Assembly (NCBI GenBank): GCA_025782395.1
Contig: JALGZD010000120.1
Coordinates: 44,607 to 108,606, forward strand
From: a bacterium
Lineage (GTDB): Bacteria; Joyebacterota; Joyebacteria; Joyebacterales; Joyebacteraceae
DNA: 64,000 bases
Reading direction: 5' to 3'
Shown: piece by piece, positions 7,767 to 15,495 of the stretch
How the letters are laid out: each line of letters starts with the position of its first letter
How positions within the stretch are numbered: position 1 is the stretch's first letter
The notes under the pieces: model-generated
The model's input: only the letters and a program-made list of their open reading frames with translations
Databases searched by the model: none
Told to the model about the DNA's origin: nothing
Translations under genes and position numbers: made by a program

Positions 7767-9455
7767 TTAGCCCTCCGGCGCAACCTTCACGTTGGAGGAG
7801 GTCACGTCGAACCATTTGGTCTTTGGGTTCACGGTCCAGACCATGAGCCCGCGCGCATCCGGTACATACGTGGGGATAGCCACGAGTCCCGGCGGCATCC
7901 TGTCGGTCACCGTCGTAATCATGCGCGTTTCGCCTCTCGCCGTTGAGATCACCATCGTCGAGCCCTGCTCGATGCCGGCCTCGCCCGCGGCCTCTTCAGA
8001 AAGCCACACTTCGCAGTACGGCTTCTGCATCTGCGGAAAACTCATTCGCCCTGTCAGTGTTCCGTCCCATCGGTGAAGTGGGCTGATACTCTCGACGAGC
8101 TCAAGCCCATCCGGCGGCTTGCTCGCCATCTTCGCGAGTGCCGCATCAACGTCCACACCCAACTCCGGGTGTGTGGCTGTCAGGCCGCCCACAGGGATCG
8201 TCGTTCCCATCTCTGATGCGATATCCACGAGCATCGCCCCCACAGACCTCGCGTCACCCTGGGCCTTCACACACGCCTCCACCGACGTGGCGAAGTTGAA
8301 CGACGGCGAGTAGCTCCCGTCGAACTCCGTCCAGACCACCTGGGGTAGTCCCACCTCGCTATGTTTCGTGGTGTCATTCTCGAAGATCGCGGATGCCGCG
8401 AGGAAATCGAGGCTCTCCAGGTCATCCAGACTGACTGCTCCCGGATAGAGCTGTACCGGGTCCGGCCCGAACACCAGAAGCCCCTTGATCCGCTTGTCCG
8501 CAACGCCCGCGAGGATCTCAGCTGTCGTGCAGTCCGAACTCACGCACTGAAAAGCGCCGATGGCGTTTCCGCCCCGAAAGAGCGGTGCGTACTTGCCGCC
8601 CGCGGCCGACGCGAGCTTGGCCGCAAGAAGACCCGTCATGTAGCCGGACGTTGAGTCGCCAAGCCGCGACGAGACGATGACAACGACTTTCCGGAAGTCG
8701 CGGAGTCTCGTGGCAAGTCTCTCAAGCCCGACCTTCGACATCCCGCCTGCGGCTGCGGCCCTGTCGATGTCCACAGACGGCGAGCCTTGAACGTTCATCG
8801 CCTTGAGCAGACCGGCCAAGATCAGCGGCTCACTCCCGGCCGGCGGCTCGATGTGCAGGTCGGCGAACCAGTCCGTGTTCGAACGGTACGGATTAATGGT
8901 GATGATCTGATTCGACCTGCTCTTGTGTCTTGCGTCGATGATGCGTTTCGATACGGTCGGGTGGCCCCAGAACACGTCCCCGATCAGGACAAAGCAGTCC
9001 GCTTCGTCGAGATCCTCCGGCGTTGCATCGCCGGTCCCGCCCCCCGTAAGGACCCCGTAATCGTTCCCATCGTAGGCGACGCCGATGTTCGTGGTGCCAA
9101 GAACGTGTGTAGCAAAGCCGACGGCTGCCTCGTAGTCCTCGTTCGAGAGCTCTGTCCCGACGATGATGCCGAGCGCATCAGCTCCGTGGTTCTTCTTTAT
9201 CTCATCTATTCTCCCGGCCACCTTCGTCACCGCTGCAGACCAAGGAACCCTGCGCCGGTTAACCGTCGCCGCAAGGAATCGCTTAGGGTGAAGAAGGATC
9301 TCGAGGTTGTAATGCCCCCTGGCGCAGAGTGACCCTCGGGCCAGAGGCGACTCCTTCTCGAAGTCCACCCTCACGGGCACCCCCCGGTCGACCTCCACGT
9401 TGAACCCACACTGGAGGGAGCACATGAGACAAGACGCCTTTCTGATCTCTGGCAT
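7767..9455 (-). CDS. molybdopterin-oxidoreductase-like subunit without an evident Mo/W ligand
   Basis: A 562-residue member of the FdhA/NuoG/FwdB superfamily. The N-terminal [4Fe-4S] motif is intact (C9, C12, C16 and C44: CLMCSLQC and GSLCARGHY). The family segment that leads to the metal ligand is present (VLGTTNI, residues 118-124), but the following residues GVAYDGNDYGVL contain no Cys or Sec where formate dehydrogenases have the ligand, and there is no in-frame TGA. A C-terminal molybdopterin-dinucleotide-binding beta-barrel is suggested by EVWLSEEAAGEAGIEQGSTM. It may therefore be an electron-transfer or structural subunit like NuoG. Start 9455 has AGGGGAAG 5 bases upstream. Confidence 0.8.
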   Translation of the reverse strand: MPEIRKASCLMCSLQCGFNVEVDRGVPVRVDFEKESPLARGSLCARGHYNLEILLHPKRFLAATVNRRRVPWSAAVTKVAGRIDEIKKNHGADALGIIVGTELSNEDYEAAVGFATHVLGTTNIGVAYDGNDYGVLTGGGTGDATPEDLDEADCFVLIGDVFWGHPTVSKRIIDARHKSRSNQIITINPYRSNTDWFADLHIEPPAGSEPLILAGLLKAMNVQGSPSVDIDRAAAAGGMSKVGLERLATRLRDFRKVVVIVSSRLGDSTSGYMTGLLAAKLASAAGGKYAPLFRGGNAIGAFQCVSSDCTTAEILAGVADKRIKGLLVFGPDPVQLYPGAVSLDDLESLDFLAASAIFENDTTKHSEVGLPQVVWTEFDGSYSPSFNFATSVEACVKAQGDARSVGAMLVDIASEMGTTIPVGGLTATHPELGVDVDAALAKMASKPPDGLELVESISPLHRWDGTLTGRMSFPQMQKPYCEVWLSEEAAGEAGIEQGSTMVISTARGETRMITTVTDRMPPGLVAIPTYVPDARGLMVWTVNPKTKWFDVTSSNVKVAPEG

Positions 9456-9480
9456 GTCGACTTCCCCTGAGAGTGATCGC

Positions 9481-10326
9481 TTAGAATGGATCCTCGAACT
9501 TGGCAACTTCCGCCGCTGTCATGACGGGTCCATCCTTACAGATGTAGAGTTCGCCCATCATGCAGTGCCCACACTTGCCAAGTCCACAGCTCATGTTGCG
9601 CTCCATCGAGTGGTAGATGCTCTCGGGCTTGAAACCTTTCTCAAGGAGTGCAATGTTGACGAACTTCAGCATGATCGGCGGGCCACAGACGCACGCGACG
9701 GCCGTTTCCGCGCTGAATGGTGATTTGCCAATGTCCGCGGTGGTAAGAAGAGGTAGATCGTCGAGAAGCACCGTGACGACACCTACTTTGCCGGTCCAGT
9801 TGTCGGCCGGTTCGTCGATCGTGAGCAGCACCTCGGTGTTCTTCATCTTCTCCCATTCGCCGAGAAGATCCTTGAAGATGATGTCTTCGGGTGTTCTTGC
9901 TCCGTAGCGGATGGATATCTTCTTGTAGCGATCGATGTCATCGAAGAGCGCCAGAATAAGTGACCGAAGCGGCGCCAGTCCAACGCCACCGCCCATTATC
10001 AGGATCTCCTTGCCGTCGAAGTCGGCCATGTTGTAACCGTTGCCGTACGGTCCCCTGATCCCGACGGTGTCTCCCACCTTCATTTTGGTGAGAGCGTGCG
10101 TCACCGTGCCGACATCCATGATCGTGATCTCCATCGTCTCCGTGATGTTGGGGTTCGACGACGGCGTGAACGGGGCCTCTCCAACTCCGGGCACCGTCAG
10201 CTCAACGAACTGGCCGGCCCCGAAGGTGAGCGGCTCCTTCGGGCGGAACCTGTAAGTTGTGATGTTCGGGGACTCCTGCTTGATGTCCTCGATCACACTC
10301 TCGATTGGCCTGTAGAGGTTCTTCAT
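9481..10326 (-). CDS. hydG: sulfhydrogenase gamma-type FAD/NAD(P)H oxidoreductase (HydG-like)
   Basis: A 281-residue flavoprotein of the ferredoxin-NADP reductase fold, as in the gamma subunit of Pyrococcus sulfhydrogenase and AsrB. The FAD-binding domain occupies about residues 1-100 (FGAGQFVELTVPG, EAPFTPSS), and the NAD-binding domain starts at MGGGVGLAPLRSLI near 111. A C-terminal [2Fe-2S] motif, CGLGKCGHC then C (about 248-264), is intact. It should exchange electrons between NAD(P)H and the iron-sulfur chain. Its ATG overlaps the stop of the HydB-like gene by 4 bases, so the two are coupled and probably form a heterodimer. Confidence 0.92.
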   Translation of the reverse strand: MKNLYRPIESVIEDIKQESPNITTYRFRPKEPLTFGAGQFVELTVPGVGEAPFTPSSNPNITETMEITIMDVGTVTHALTKMKVGDTVGIRGPYGNGYNMADFDGKEILIMGGGVGLAPLRSLILALFDDIDRYKKISIRYGARTPEDIIFKDLLGEWEKMKNTEVLLTIDEPADNWTGKVGVVTVLLDDLPLLTTADIGKSPFSAETAVACVCGPPIMLKFVNIALLEKGFKPESIYHSMERNMSCGLGKCGHCMMGELYICKDGPVMTAAEVAKFEDPF

Positions 10327-11390
10327 GCCTTTGACATCTCCGTGACGACGTGCTTGATAGCTTCTCTCATATCGATCCGACCCATGCAGACGTCAATGCA
10401 CCTGCCGCAGCCGGTGCACGAGACCGCGCCGTACCTGTCGCGTGAATACTCCAGCTTGCAGCGGAGGCGATTCTCAAAACGTTGCGCCAGATTCGGCCTT
10501 GAGTTGCCACCACCACCCGTCCTCGCATAGCCGATGGACAGGCACGTGTCCCAGTTCCGCGTCCGCTCGTAGCCGCCCTCCGCCCTCTGGTCCACAAGGA
10601 GGAAACACGTGCACGATGGACAGACACGATTGCAGGCTCCACAACCGACGCAGTTCTGCGTGACATATGCCCACGCATCCCGGTCGCTCCCCAGCTCGTG
10701 CTTGTCATACGGTACGTCAACCGCATACTGAGCGTTCTGACGCTCTACTGCCGCGGTCACCGATGCCCGGCTTCTGGTCCGTTCATCCTCGTGGCCTGAA
10801 TCGACCGGAGTGAAGAGATCGTCGCTCCCATCGAGGAGTTTCTCCCCCTTTTCGGAACCCGTCGTGAGGATGTATCCGGACTCAAGCGGAGAAATGTTGA
10901 GATCGAACCCGTCCTCGGCGTAGGGCTGTCCGCCCATCATCGTGCAGAAACAGGTCTCCTTCGGCGCGGTGCAGTCGACCGAGACGAGGATTGTGTTTCG
11001 GCGCTTCTCGACGTAGAATGGGTCGTCATACTCCTCCGAGAAGTGCTTGGTGCTCCAATAGACCTTGTCGAACTTCTCGAGGCCGTTAAGATCGCACGCC
11101 CGCGGACCCACGACGATCGTCGCGGGCGCCTCCACGTTCGCCTCAGGATCGCTGCTCGGGTATTTCGCGACCACCTCACGCGCATAGAAGAGGAATGTCT
11201 TCGGGGACTGCGCCGGGCACGCCCCGTGGAGTTCAAGTTTCTCGGGAACCTCTTCCTTCACAAGCTCGTAGTCGGGTGTCTCCGGATTGTTCATGATGTC
11301 GAATGTGACCGGGACGTAGACCCTCTGGTTCCTGGCCCAGCGCCCGATCAGCTTGAGGAGGTTCTCTCGTCCGATGAAGACTTCTTTCAT
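10323..11390 (-). CDS. hydB: sulfhydrogenase beta-type iron-sulfur subunit (HydB-like)
   Basis: A 355-residue protein of the 4Fe-4S dicluster family (HydB/AsrA) that passes electrons between the flavin subunit and the partner enzyme. Family markers are the N-terminal VYVPV segment, VGPRACDLNGLEKFD near residue 125, and two cluster motifs, CVGCGACNRVCP and CTGCGRCIDVC, in the last third. I chose ATG 11390 (MKEVFIGRENLL); a longer start at 11447 adds 19 poorly conserved residues. It is the first gene of the hydrogenase operon and is preceded by a leader of about 360 bases. Linking HydBG to a group 4 hydrogenase implies an NAD(P)H-connected complex. Confidence 0.92.
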   Translation of the reverse strand: MKEVFIGRENLLKLIGRWARNQRVYVPVTFDIMNNPETPDYELVKEEVPEKLELHGACPAQSPKTFLFYAREVVAKYPSSDPEANVEAPATIVVGPRACDLNGLEKFDKVYWSTKHFSEEYDDPFYVEKRRNTILVSVDCTAPKETCFCTMMGGQPYAEDGFDLNISPLESGYILTTGSEKGEKLLDGSDDLFTPVDSGHEDERTRSRASVTAAVERQNAQYAVDVPYDKHELGSDRDAWAYVTQNCVGCGACNRVCPSCTCFLLVDQRAEGGYERTRNWDTCLSIGYARTGGGGNSRPNLAQRFENRLRCKLEYSRDRYGAVSCTGCGRCIDVCMGRIDMREAIKHVVTEMSKA

Positions 11391-11760
11391 CCTGGCAAGC
11401 CCTCTCGCTTGGAGTTCTCTCGCTGAATCCGGCAGGCTCCCACGCACCGCCTTCCGGAGTGATGGATCTCGGTCTATCTCTGGTCCGTGTAGTGCCGCGG
11501 CGCGTGCTGCGCTCGCAACAGCTCCAACCGTGCGGGCTTCCTGAGCGTAAAGAAACCCCGCATCGCTCTATATACTAGATACTAGAAAAGCGATCTCGGG
11601 GTCCTTGTGTGCCACAGATATGGCTGGAACGCCCTGGTCGTCACCAGCAAGTAACAGTCAGTCCTTTCAACTGATTGTTGCTCCCGGGGCCAAGCCTGTG
11701 CACTCTCCGCCCGCGCCACGCAACAAAAACGGGCTCATCTGGAGCCCTATAGCCCAAATG
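11391..11760 (-). promoter_or_regulatory. long leader of the hydrogenase operon
   Basis: No gene is supported in this stretch. It contains an AT-rich block at 11562-11594 bounded by an inverted repeat ATCGCT/AGCGAT that encloses two direct copies of CTAGTAT (minus strand), a possible operator. If transcription starts at the promoter at 11761-11790, the leader is about 360 bases long and opens with the hairpin at 11731-11747. Function of the repeats is inferred only. Confidence 0.35.
11724..11747 (-). terminator. rho-independent terminator after the hflK/hflC operon
   Basis: On the minus strand GGGCTC-CAGAT-GAGCCC is followed at once by GTTTTTG. The 6-bp GC-rich stem plus U-tract is a normal intrinsic terminator and lies 74 bases after the stop of the last SPFH gene. 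Because a promoter-like sequence sits just upstream, it could also act as an attenuator of the hydrogenase operon. Confidence 0.7.
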
Positions 11761-11790
11761 AGTCTAGCCTGTTTGTGTGCGAAATGTCAA
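11761..11790 (-). promoter_or_regulatory. sigma-70-type promoter, probably for the hydrogenase operon
   Basis: Minus-strand TTGACA (11785-11790), an 18-base spacer and TAGACT (11761-11766). The -35 element is perfect, the -10 matches four of six. It points towards hydB. The intrinsic terminator hairpin lies immediately downstream of the expected start, which is unusual. Confidence 0.5.
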
Positions 11791-11820
11791 GCCCAAAAGG
11801 AAGTGACCAGACCTCTCCAC

Positions 11821-12825
11821 CTACTGCTTCGTCTCCATGAATCTGAGATCCAGCTGGCTCTCCCCGGCATCGTCGTCGAGGACATACTTCTTCACACTCG
11901 AGAGCACCGTCTCCATCGTCTCTAGCCAGAGCCTGGTGCGGATGGTGCCCTGCCCCTTCCGGTACTCCGCAACGAGCGCACGGAAACGCTCCCCCTCGCC
12001 TCTCGCGGCGTTGATGAACTGAGTGCTGTCACCGCGTGCGGCAATGACCAGCGCCGCTCCCTCACCACGCGCCATCGGCACAACGCGGTTGGCGTAGCCG
12101 TTGGCTTCCTGGATGATGCGGTTCCTGTCCTCGCGGGCGCTGGCAACATCCCGGAAGGCGTCGGCAACCTCGCGTGGAGGATTGACCTCCTGGATGTGGG
12201 CCGCTACGAGTTCGATCCCTGTGCCGTATGAGTCCAGGATCTCCTGGGCTCCCGTCTTGACGTAGCGCTCGATCTCGAGCTTGCCAGTGGTCAGAATATC
12301 GTCAACGCTCATGACCGTCACTTTCTCGGTCAGAACCGCCTCGCAGGACTTCCTCACAAGCCAGTGCGGCTCCTCGGCTCCGAACAGGAATGCTGCCGGA
12401 TCCTTCACAACATATTGGACAAGGAGCTGCGCCTCAATGATGTTCTCATCACCCGTAACGAACTGCGTCTCTCGTGATGTCGGAGCCAGCCCGCGGACTC
12501 TGTCCATGATCTTGTAGCCGATGCTCATCCGCTTGATGGATGTCGTCTGGGGGGTTGCGACCTTCTCCACAGGCCACGGGAGGCGATAGTGGATGCCCGG
12601 CTGGACGTTGGCGGAGATAAGGCTGCCGAAACGTGTAACCACGCCGCGCTCATCGGGCTGCACAACGTAGATGCCCGAGAACACATACATCATGAGGAGC
12701 CCGAGCACGAAAAACCACGCAAGCCGCTTGACCTGCGGGAGACCGGCTTTCATGTCGGTCCGTACGCTCGCCTCGTTGGCCCAGATGCCTGTGTTCTCGC
12801 TCGCTGTGTCCTGCTCGTAGCTCAC
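11821..12825 (-). CDS. hflK: SPFH protein, HflK type (second copy)
   Basis: A 334-residue membrane-anchored SPFH/band-7 protein. A single helix at about 38-55 (LAWFFVLGLLMMYVFSGIYVV) follows a short N-terminal tail, then come the HflK signature VQPDERGVVTRFG and the band-7 core. The conserved VNPPREVADAFRDVASAREDRNRI helix is present. With HflC, such proteins form a cage around FtsH and modulate its proteolysis. Here it is the third SPFH gene of the operon, 3 bases after HflC, and the 1-kb length is normal for HflK. The terminator at 11724-11747 ends the unit. Confidence 0.9.
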   Translation of the reverse strand: MSYEQDTASENTGIWANEASVRTDMKAGLPQVKRLAWFFVLGLLMMYVFSGIYVVQPDERGVVTRFGSLISANVQPGIHYRLPWPVEKVATPQTTSIKRMSIGYKIMDRVRGLAPTSRETQFVTGDENIIEAQLLVQYVVKDPAAFLFGAEEPHWLVRKSCEAVLTEKVTVMSVDDILTTGKLEIERYVKTGAQEILDSYGTGIELVAAHIQEVNPPREVADAFRDVASAREDRNRIIQEANGYANRVVPMARGEGAALVIAARGDSTQFINAARGEGERFRALVAEYRKGQGTIRTRLWLETMETVLSSVKKYVLDDDAGESQLDLRFMETKQ

Positions 12826-12828
12826 CGG

Positions 12829-13707
12829 CTAATTTCCCTTCCCGTCGAGGAGCTTCAAGAGTTCGGAATCTGAGGAGAGAACGATCGTCGTCTTGTCGTC
12901 CATGAACTTCCTGTACGACTCGAGGGTCCTGAGAAACCTGTAGAACTCCGGATCCGCGTTGTGCGCCGAACTGTAGATGCGCATCGCCGCGGCTTCACCC
13001 TGTCCGCGGATACTCTCCGCTTCGCGATAGGCCTCCGCAAGAACCTCCTGTCGCTCCCTGTCGGCCGCCGCCCGTATCTTGATGGCCTCTTCCTCGCCCT
13101 CGGAGCGATAGCGCTTCGCCGTCCGCTCGCGCTCAGCACGCATACGGTCGAAGACACTCTGCTTGTTCTGCTCCGGGAAGGCGATTCGCTTCATGCGCAC
13201 CTCGGCCACCTCGATCCCGAAGTTCGCGTCCGCCGTCGTGCGGCAGCCTTCGGTCACGACGGCCATGATCTCGTTGATCTTCATCTCGTTGGCGTTCGTG
13301 GATACGAGCGCGTGGAGCGGGTACTGCCCAAGCGCCGCGCCCATCTCCGACGCGACGATATCGGCCATTCGAACCTCGGCCCCGGCTCTGTCGGCCACTG
13401 TCTCGAGGAAGCGTTTTGGATCCGCGATCCGCCACGCGACGAAAGCGTCCGCGACTATGTTCTTCTTGTCGTTTGTCAGAAACTCGGTCGGCTTTGGATC
13501 GTAGACCTGGAGTCGCTTGTCGAAAAAGCGTACCGCCTGCACCGGCTGTGGCAGTTTCCAGCAAAGCCCGGCGCTCTCGATGACGGCAACAGGTTTGCCG
13601 AACTGCGTAACGATGGCCGTCTTTGTCTCATCCACAACAAAGACACTCGTTCGCGCTATCAAGATGAGTACGATGATGACGGCCAGTGTGTAGTATCGTC
13701 GTTTCAT
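12829..13707 (-). CDS. hflC: SPFH protein HflC
   Basis: A 292-residue SPFH protein with an N-terminal helix (residues 5-24) and the HflC hallmarks VVDETKTAIVTQFGKPV, LQVYDPKPTEFLTNDKKNI, and the coiled-coil segment RERTAKRYRSEGEEEAIKIRA with repeated Ala/Glu heptads. HflC pairs with HflK in the HflKC-FtsH complex. The gene lies between the two HflK-type genes with 3-base gaps on both sides, so all three are probably made together. No odd features in its sequence. Confidence 0.93.
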   Translation of the reverse strand: MKRRYYTLAVIIVLILIARTSVFVVDETKTAIVTQFGKPVAVIESAGLCWKLPQPVQAVRFFDKRLQVYDPKPTEFLTNDKKNIVADAFVAWRIADPKRFLETVADRAGAEVRMADIVASEMGAALGQYPLHALVSTNANEMKINEIMAVVTEGCRTTADANFGIEVAEVRMKRIAFPEQNKQSVFDRMRAERERTAKRYRSEGEEEAIKIRAAADRERQEVLAEAYREAESIRGQGEAAAMRIYSSAHNADPEFYRFLRTLESYRKFMDDKTTIVLSSDSELLKLLDGKGN

Positions 13708-13710
13708 TGT

Positions 13711-15432
13711 CTAGTCCTCCAACGGAACTCTCGCGCTCAGCTTCTCGTCGTAGACCCTGATATCGTACCCTTTGAGCTTGAGATCCGAACTCACAATGTA
13801 CTTCTCTTTCCCCTGAAGCACGCTTTCCATGGTCTCGATGTAGAGCCTGGTCTCCGCAACCCTTCGCGCCTTTCTGTACTGTGCCGCTATCGCCGTGAAC
13901 CTGTCGGCGTCGCCCGTAGCTCTGCTCTGAAGCGCGTGGCTGTATCCTCCGGCCTCGAGCATCGATGCCTCCGCCTCTCCGCGAGCCTGGGGGATGGTCT
14001 GGTTCGCGTAGCCGTATGCCTCATTCATGATACGGTTCTTGTCCTCGCGGGCGCTGGCGACATCCCGAAACGCCGGGACGACCTCGAGCGGCGGGTGCAT
14101 GTCCTGCAGGCGGATACTCATCACTTCTACACCGATTTCAGAGCCGTCCAGATGCTCCTGAACGGCTTCGTGCAACGCTTCCTCGAACTCGGCGCGCTGC
14201 ACGGTCAGGATGTCGTCTATGGCAAGCGCCCCACACTTCTTTGATATCACCGATTCCGCGATGAAGCGAATGTACCGCTCTTGCTCCGCGACATTGAAAA
14301 CGTAGTCCCCGACCTCCGAGACCCGGTAGAAAACGACGACGTTCATGTCGACAATGTTCTCGTCGCCCGTGAGTCTCAGCGCTTCCTCCGGCATCTTTTC
14401 ATAGGTCCCTGCCGCGTGGCGGCTCTCCCACAGTGTCGCGTAGAAATCTTCCGCAACGCGTGTCACCGCTCGCGGTACCTCACGGGTGCGGAAGCCTATC
14501 TCTATCCGGCGGATCTTCGGAACCTCCACGCGAACGACCCGGTCGACGGGCCACGGCGCCTTGATGTGCGCACCCGGACCCAATGTACTATCAAAGGCGC
14601 TGCCGAAGCGCATCACGACGCCCTGCCGTCCCGGCCCAACGAACACGAGCGAGGTCGACAGCCACGCCAGAACCACGATGCATATCGCCAGGCGGAGCAT
14701 GCGCCGGCGGTTGCGCGGCTTTGTCACAGTACCCCAGCAGTGCCGGCGGCGGTCGGCCCACCCCGTCCGCTCCAGGAAGCCGGTGAGGACACGTACATGC
14801 AGCGTCTCGGCCAGTTTCGCGAAACCCGTCGTGTCTGCCGTAGTACCCGACTTGAGCCCCGCAATCGAAGCGGAGAGTATCTCAACACCTGATCCAATAA
14901 TGAAGACGCCCACAACCACAGCCGCGATGTGGTCAAGTCTGATCCCGATGGCGTGACCCATGAGACCCATGACGACCGCGACGCTCGTGAGCATGTCCAT
15001 GCGGGAGTGGTACCCGTCGGCAATGAGACTCACACTACCGGTCTCTTTGCCGACGTAGAGCTTGTACTGTGCTGCATAGTAGGAGATGAGGGCAGCAACC
15101 AGGCTGCCCACGATGGCTATCGGGAGGTTGCGTATCTGAGAGGACGCCACCGCCGAGACCTTCTGGAAGATCCCGACCGCCGCCCAGAAGATGAGTGCGG
15201 CTATGGCTATGCCAATGGCGTTCTCAACGACGACCAGGTTTCCCCGTCCACCGCGACGCGAGATCCTGGCCCCGGCCCAGACCAGACCGGAGGCGGCCAT
15301 ATCGGACCCCGAATGCCACGCATCCGCCACGAGCGCGAGACTCCCGGAGAGCAACGCCAGTGTCAGTTTGAGTATAACCAGACCGATGTTGATCCCTATG
15401 GATATCAACGCGGTCCGTTCGACCCTATCCAA
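13711..15432 (-). CDS. fusion of a cation diffusion facilitator and an HflK-type SPFH protein
   Basis: One uninterrupted 573-residue frame. Residues 1-195 form a CDF cation-efflux membrane domain with both metal-site motifs: DAWHSGSD (H40 and D44, helix 2) and DGYHSRMD (H142 and D146, helix 5). The normal CDF cytoplasmic domain is absent. Residues 196-245 are a linker. A helix at 246-263 leads into an HflK SPFH domain (GPGRQGVVMRFG, PPLEVVPAFRDVASAREDKNRI). The start is TTG at 15432 with a perfect AGGAGG six bases upstream. No convincing ribosome-binding site precedes Met245, which argues against two separate proteins. It could couple metal flux to FtsH control; this is inference. Confidence 0.85.
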   Translation of the reverse strand: MDRVERTALISIGINIGLVILKLTLALLSGSLALVADAWHSGSDMAASGLVWAGARISRRGGRGNLVVVENAIGIAIAALIFWAAVGIFQKVSAVASSQIRNLPIAIVGSLVAALISYYAAQYKLYVGKETGSVSLIADGYHSRMDMLTSVAVVMGLMGHAIGIRLDHIAAVVVGVFIIGSGVEILSASIAGLKSGTTADTTGFAKLAETLHVRVLTGFLERTGWADRRRHCWGTVTKPRNRRRMLRLAICIVVLAWLSTSLVFVGPGRQGVVMRFGSAFDSTLGPGAHIKAPWPVDRVVRVEVPKIRRIEIGFRTREVPRAVTRVAEDFYATLWESRHAAGTYEKMPEEALRLTGDENIVDMNVVVFYRVSEVGDYVFNVAEQERYIRFIAESVISKKCGALAIDDILTVQRAEFEEALHEAVQEHLDGSEIGVEVMSIRLQDMHPPLEVVPAFRDVASAREDKNRIMNEAYGYANQTIPQARGEAEASMLEAGGYSHALQSRATGDADRFTAIAAQYRKARRVAETRLYIETMESVLQGKEKYIVSSDLKLKGYDIRVYDEKLSARVPLED

Positions 15433-15495
15433 GCCTCGCCTCCTCGCCCGGCAAACTACCCGCCGGCACGGACACAGGTCAGAGAGTGCTGCGTG

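Noticed and set aside
7767..9455. Selenocysteine-containing formate dehydrogenase
   Set aside because: No in-frame TGA and no Cys at the ligand position, so the catalytic FDH assignment is not supported.
12961..14244. Plus-strand open frame of 427 codons opposite hflC and the CDF-HflK gene
   Set aside because: Antisense shadow of SPFH genes; no ribosome-binding site or domain.
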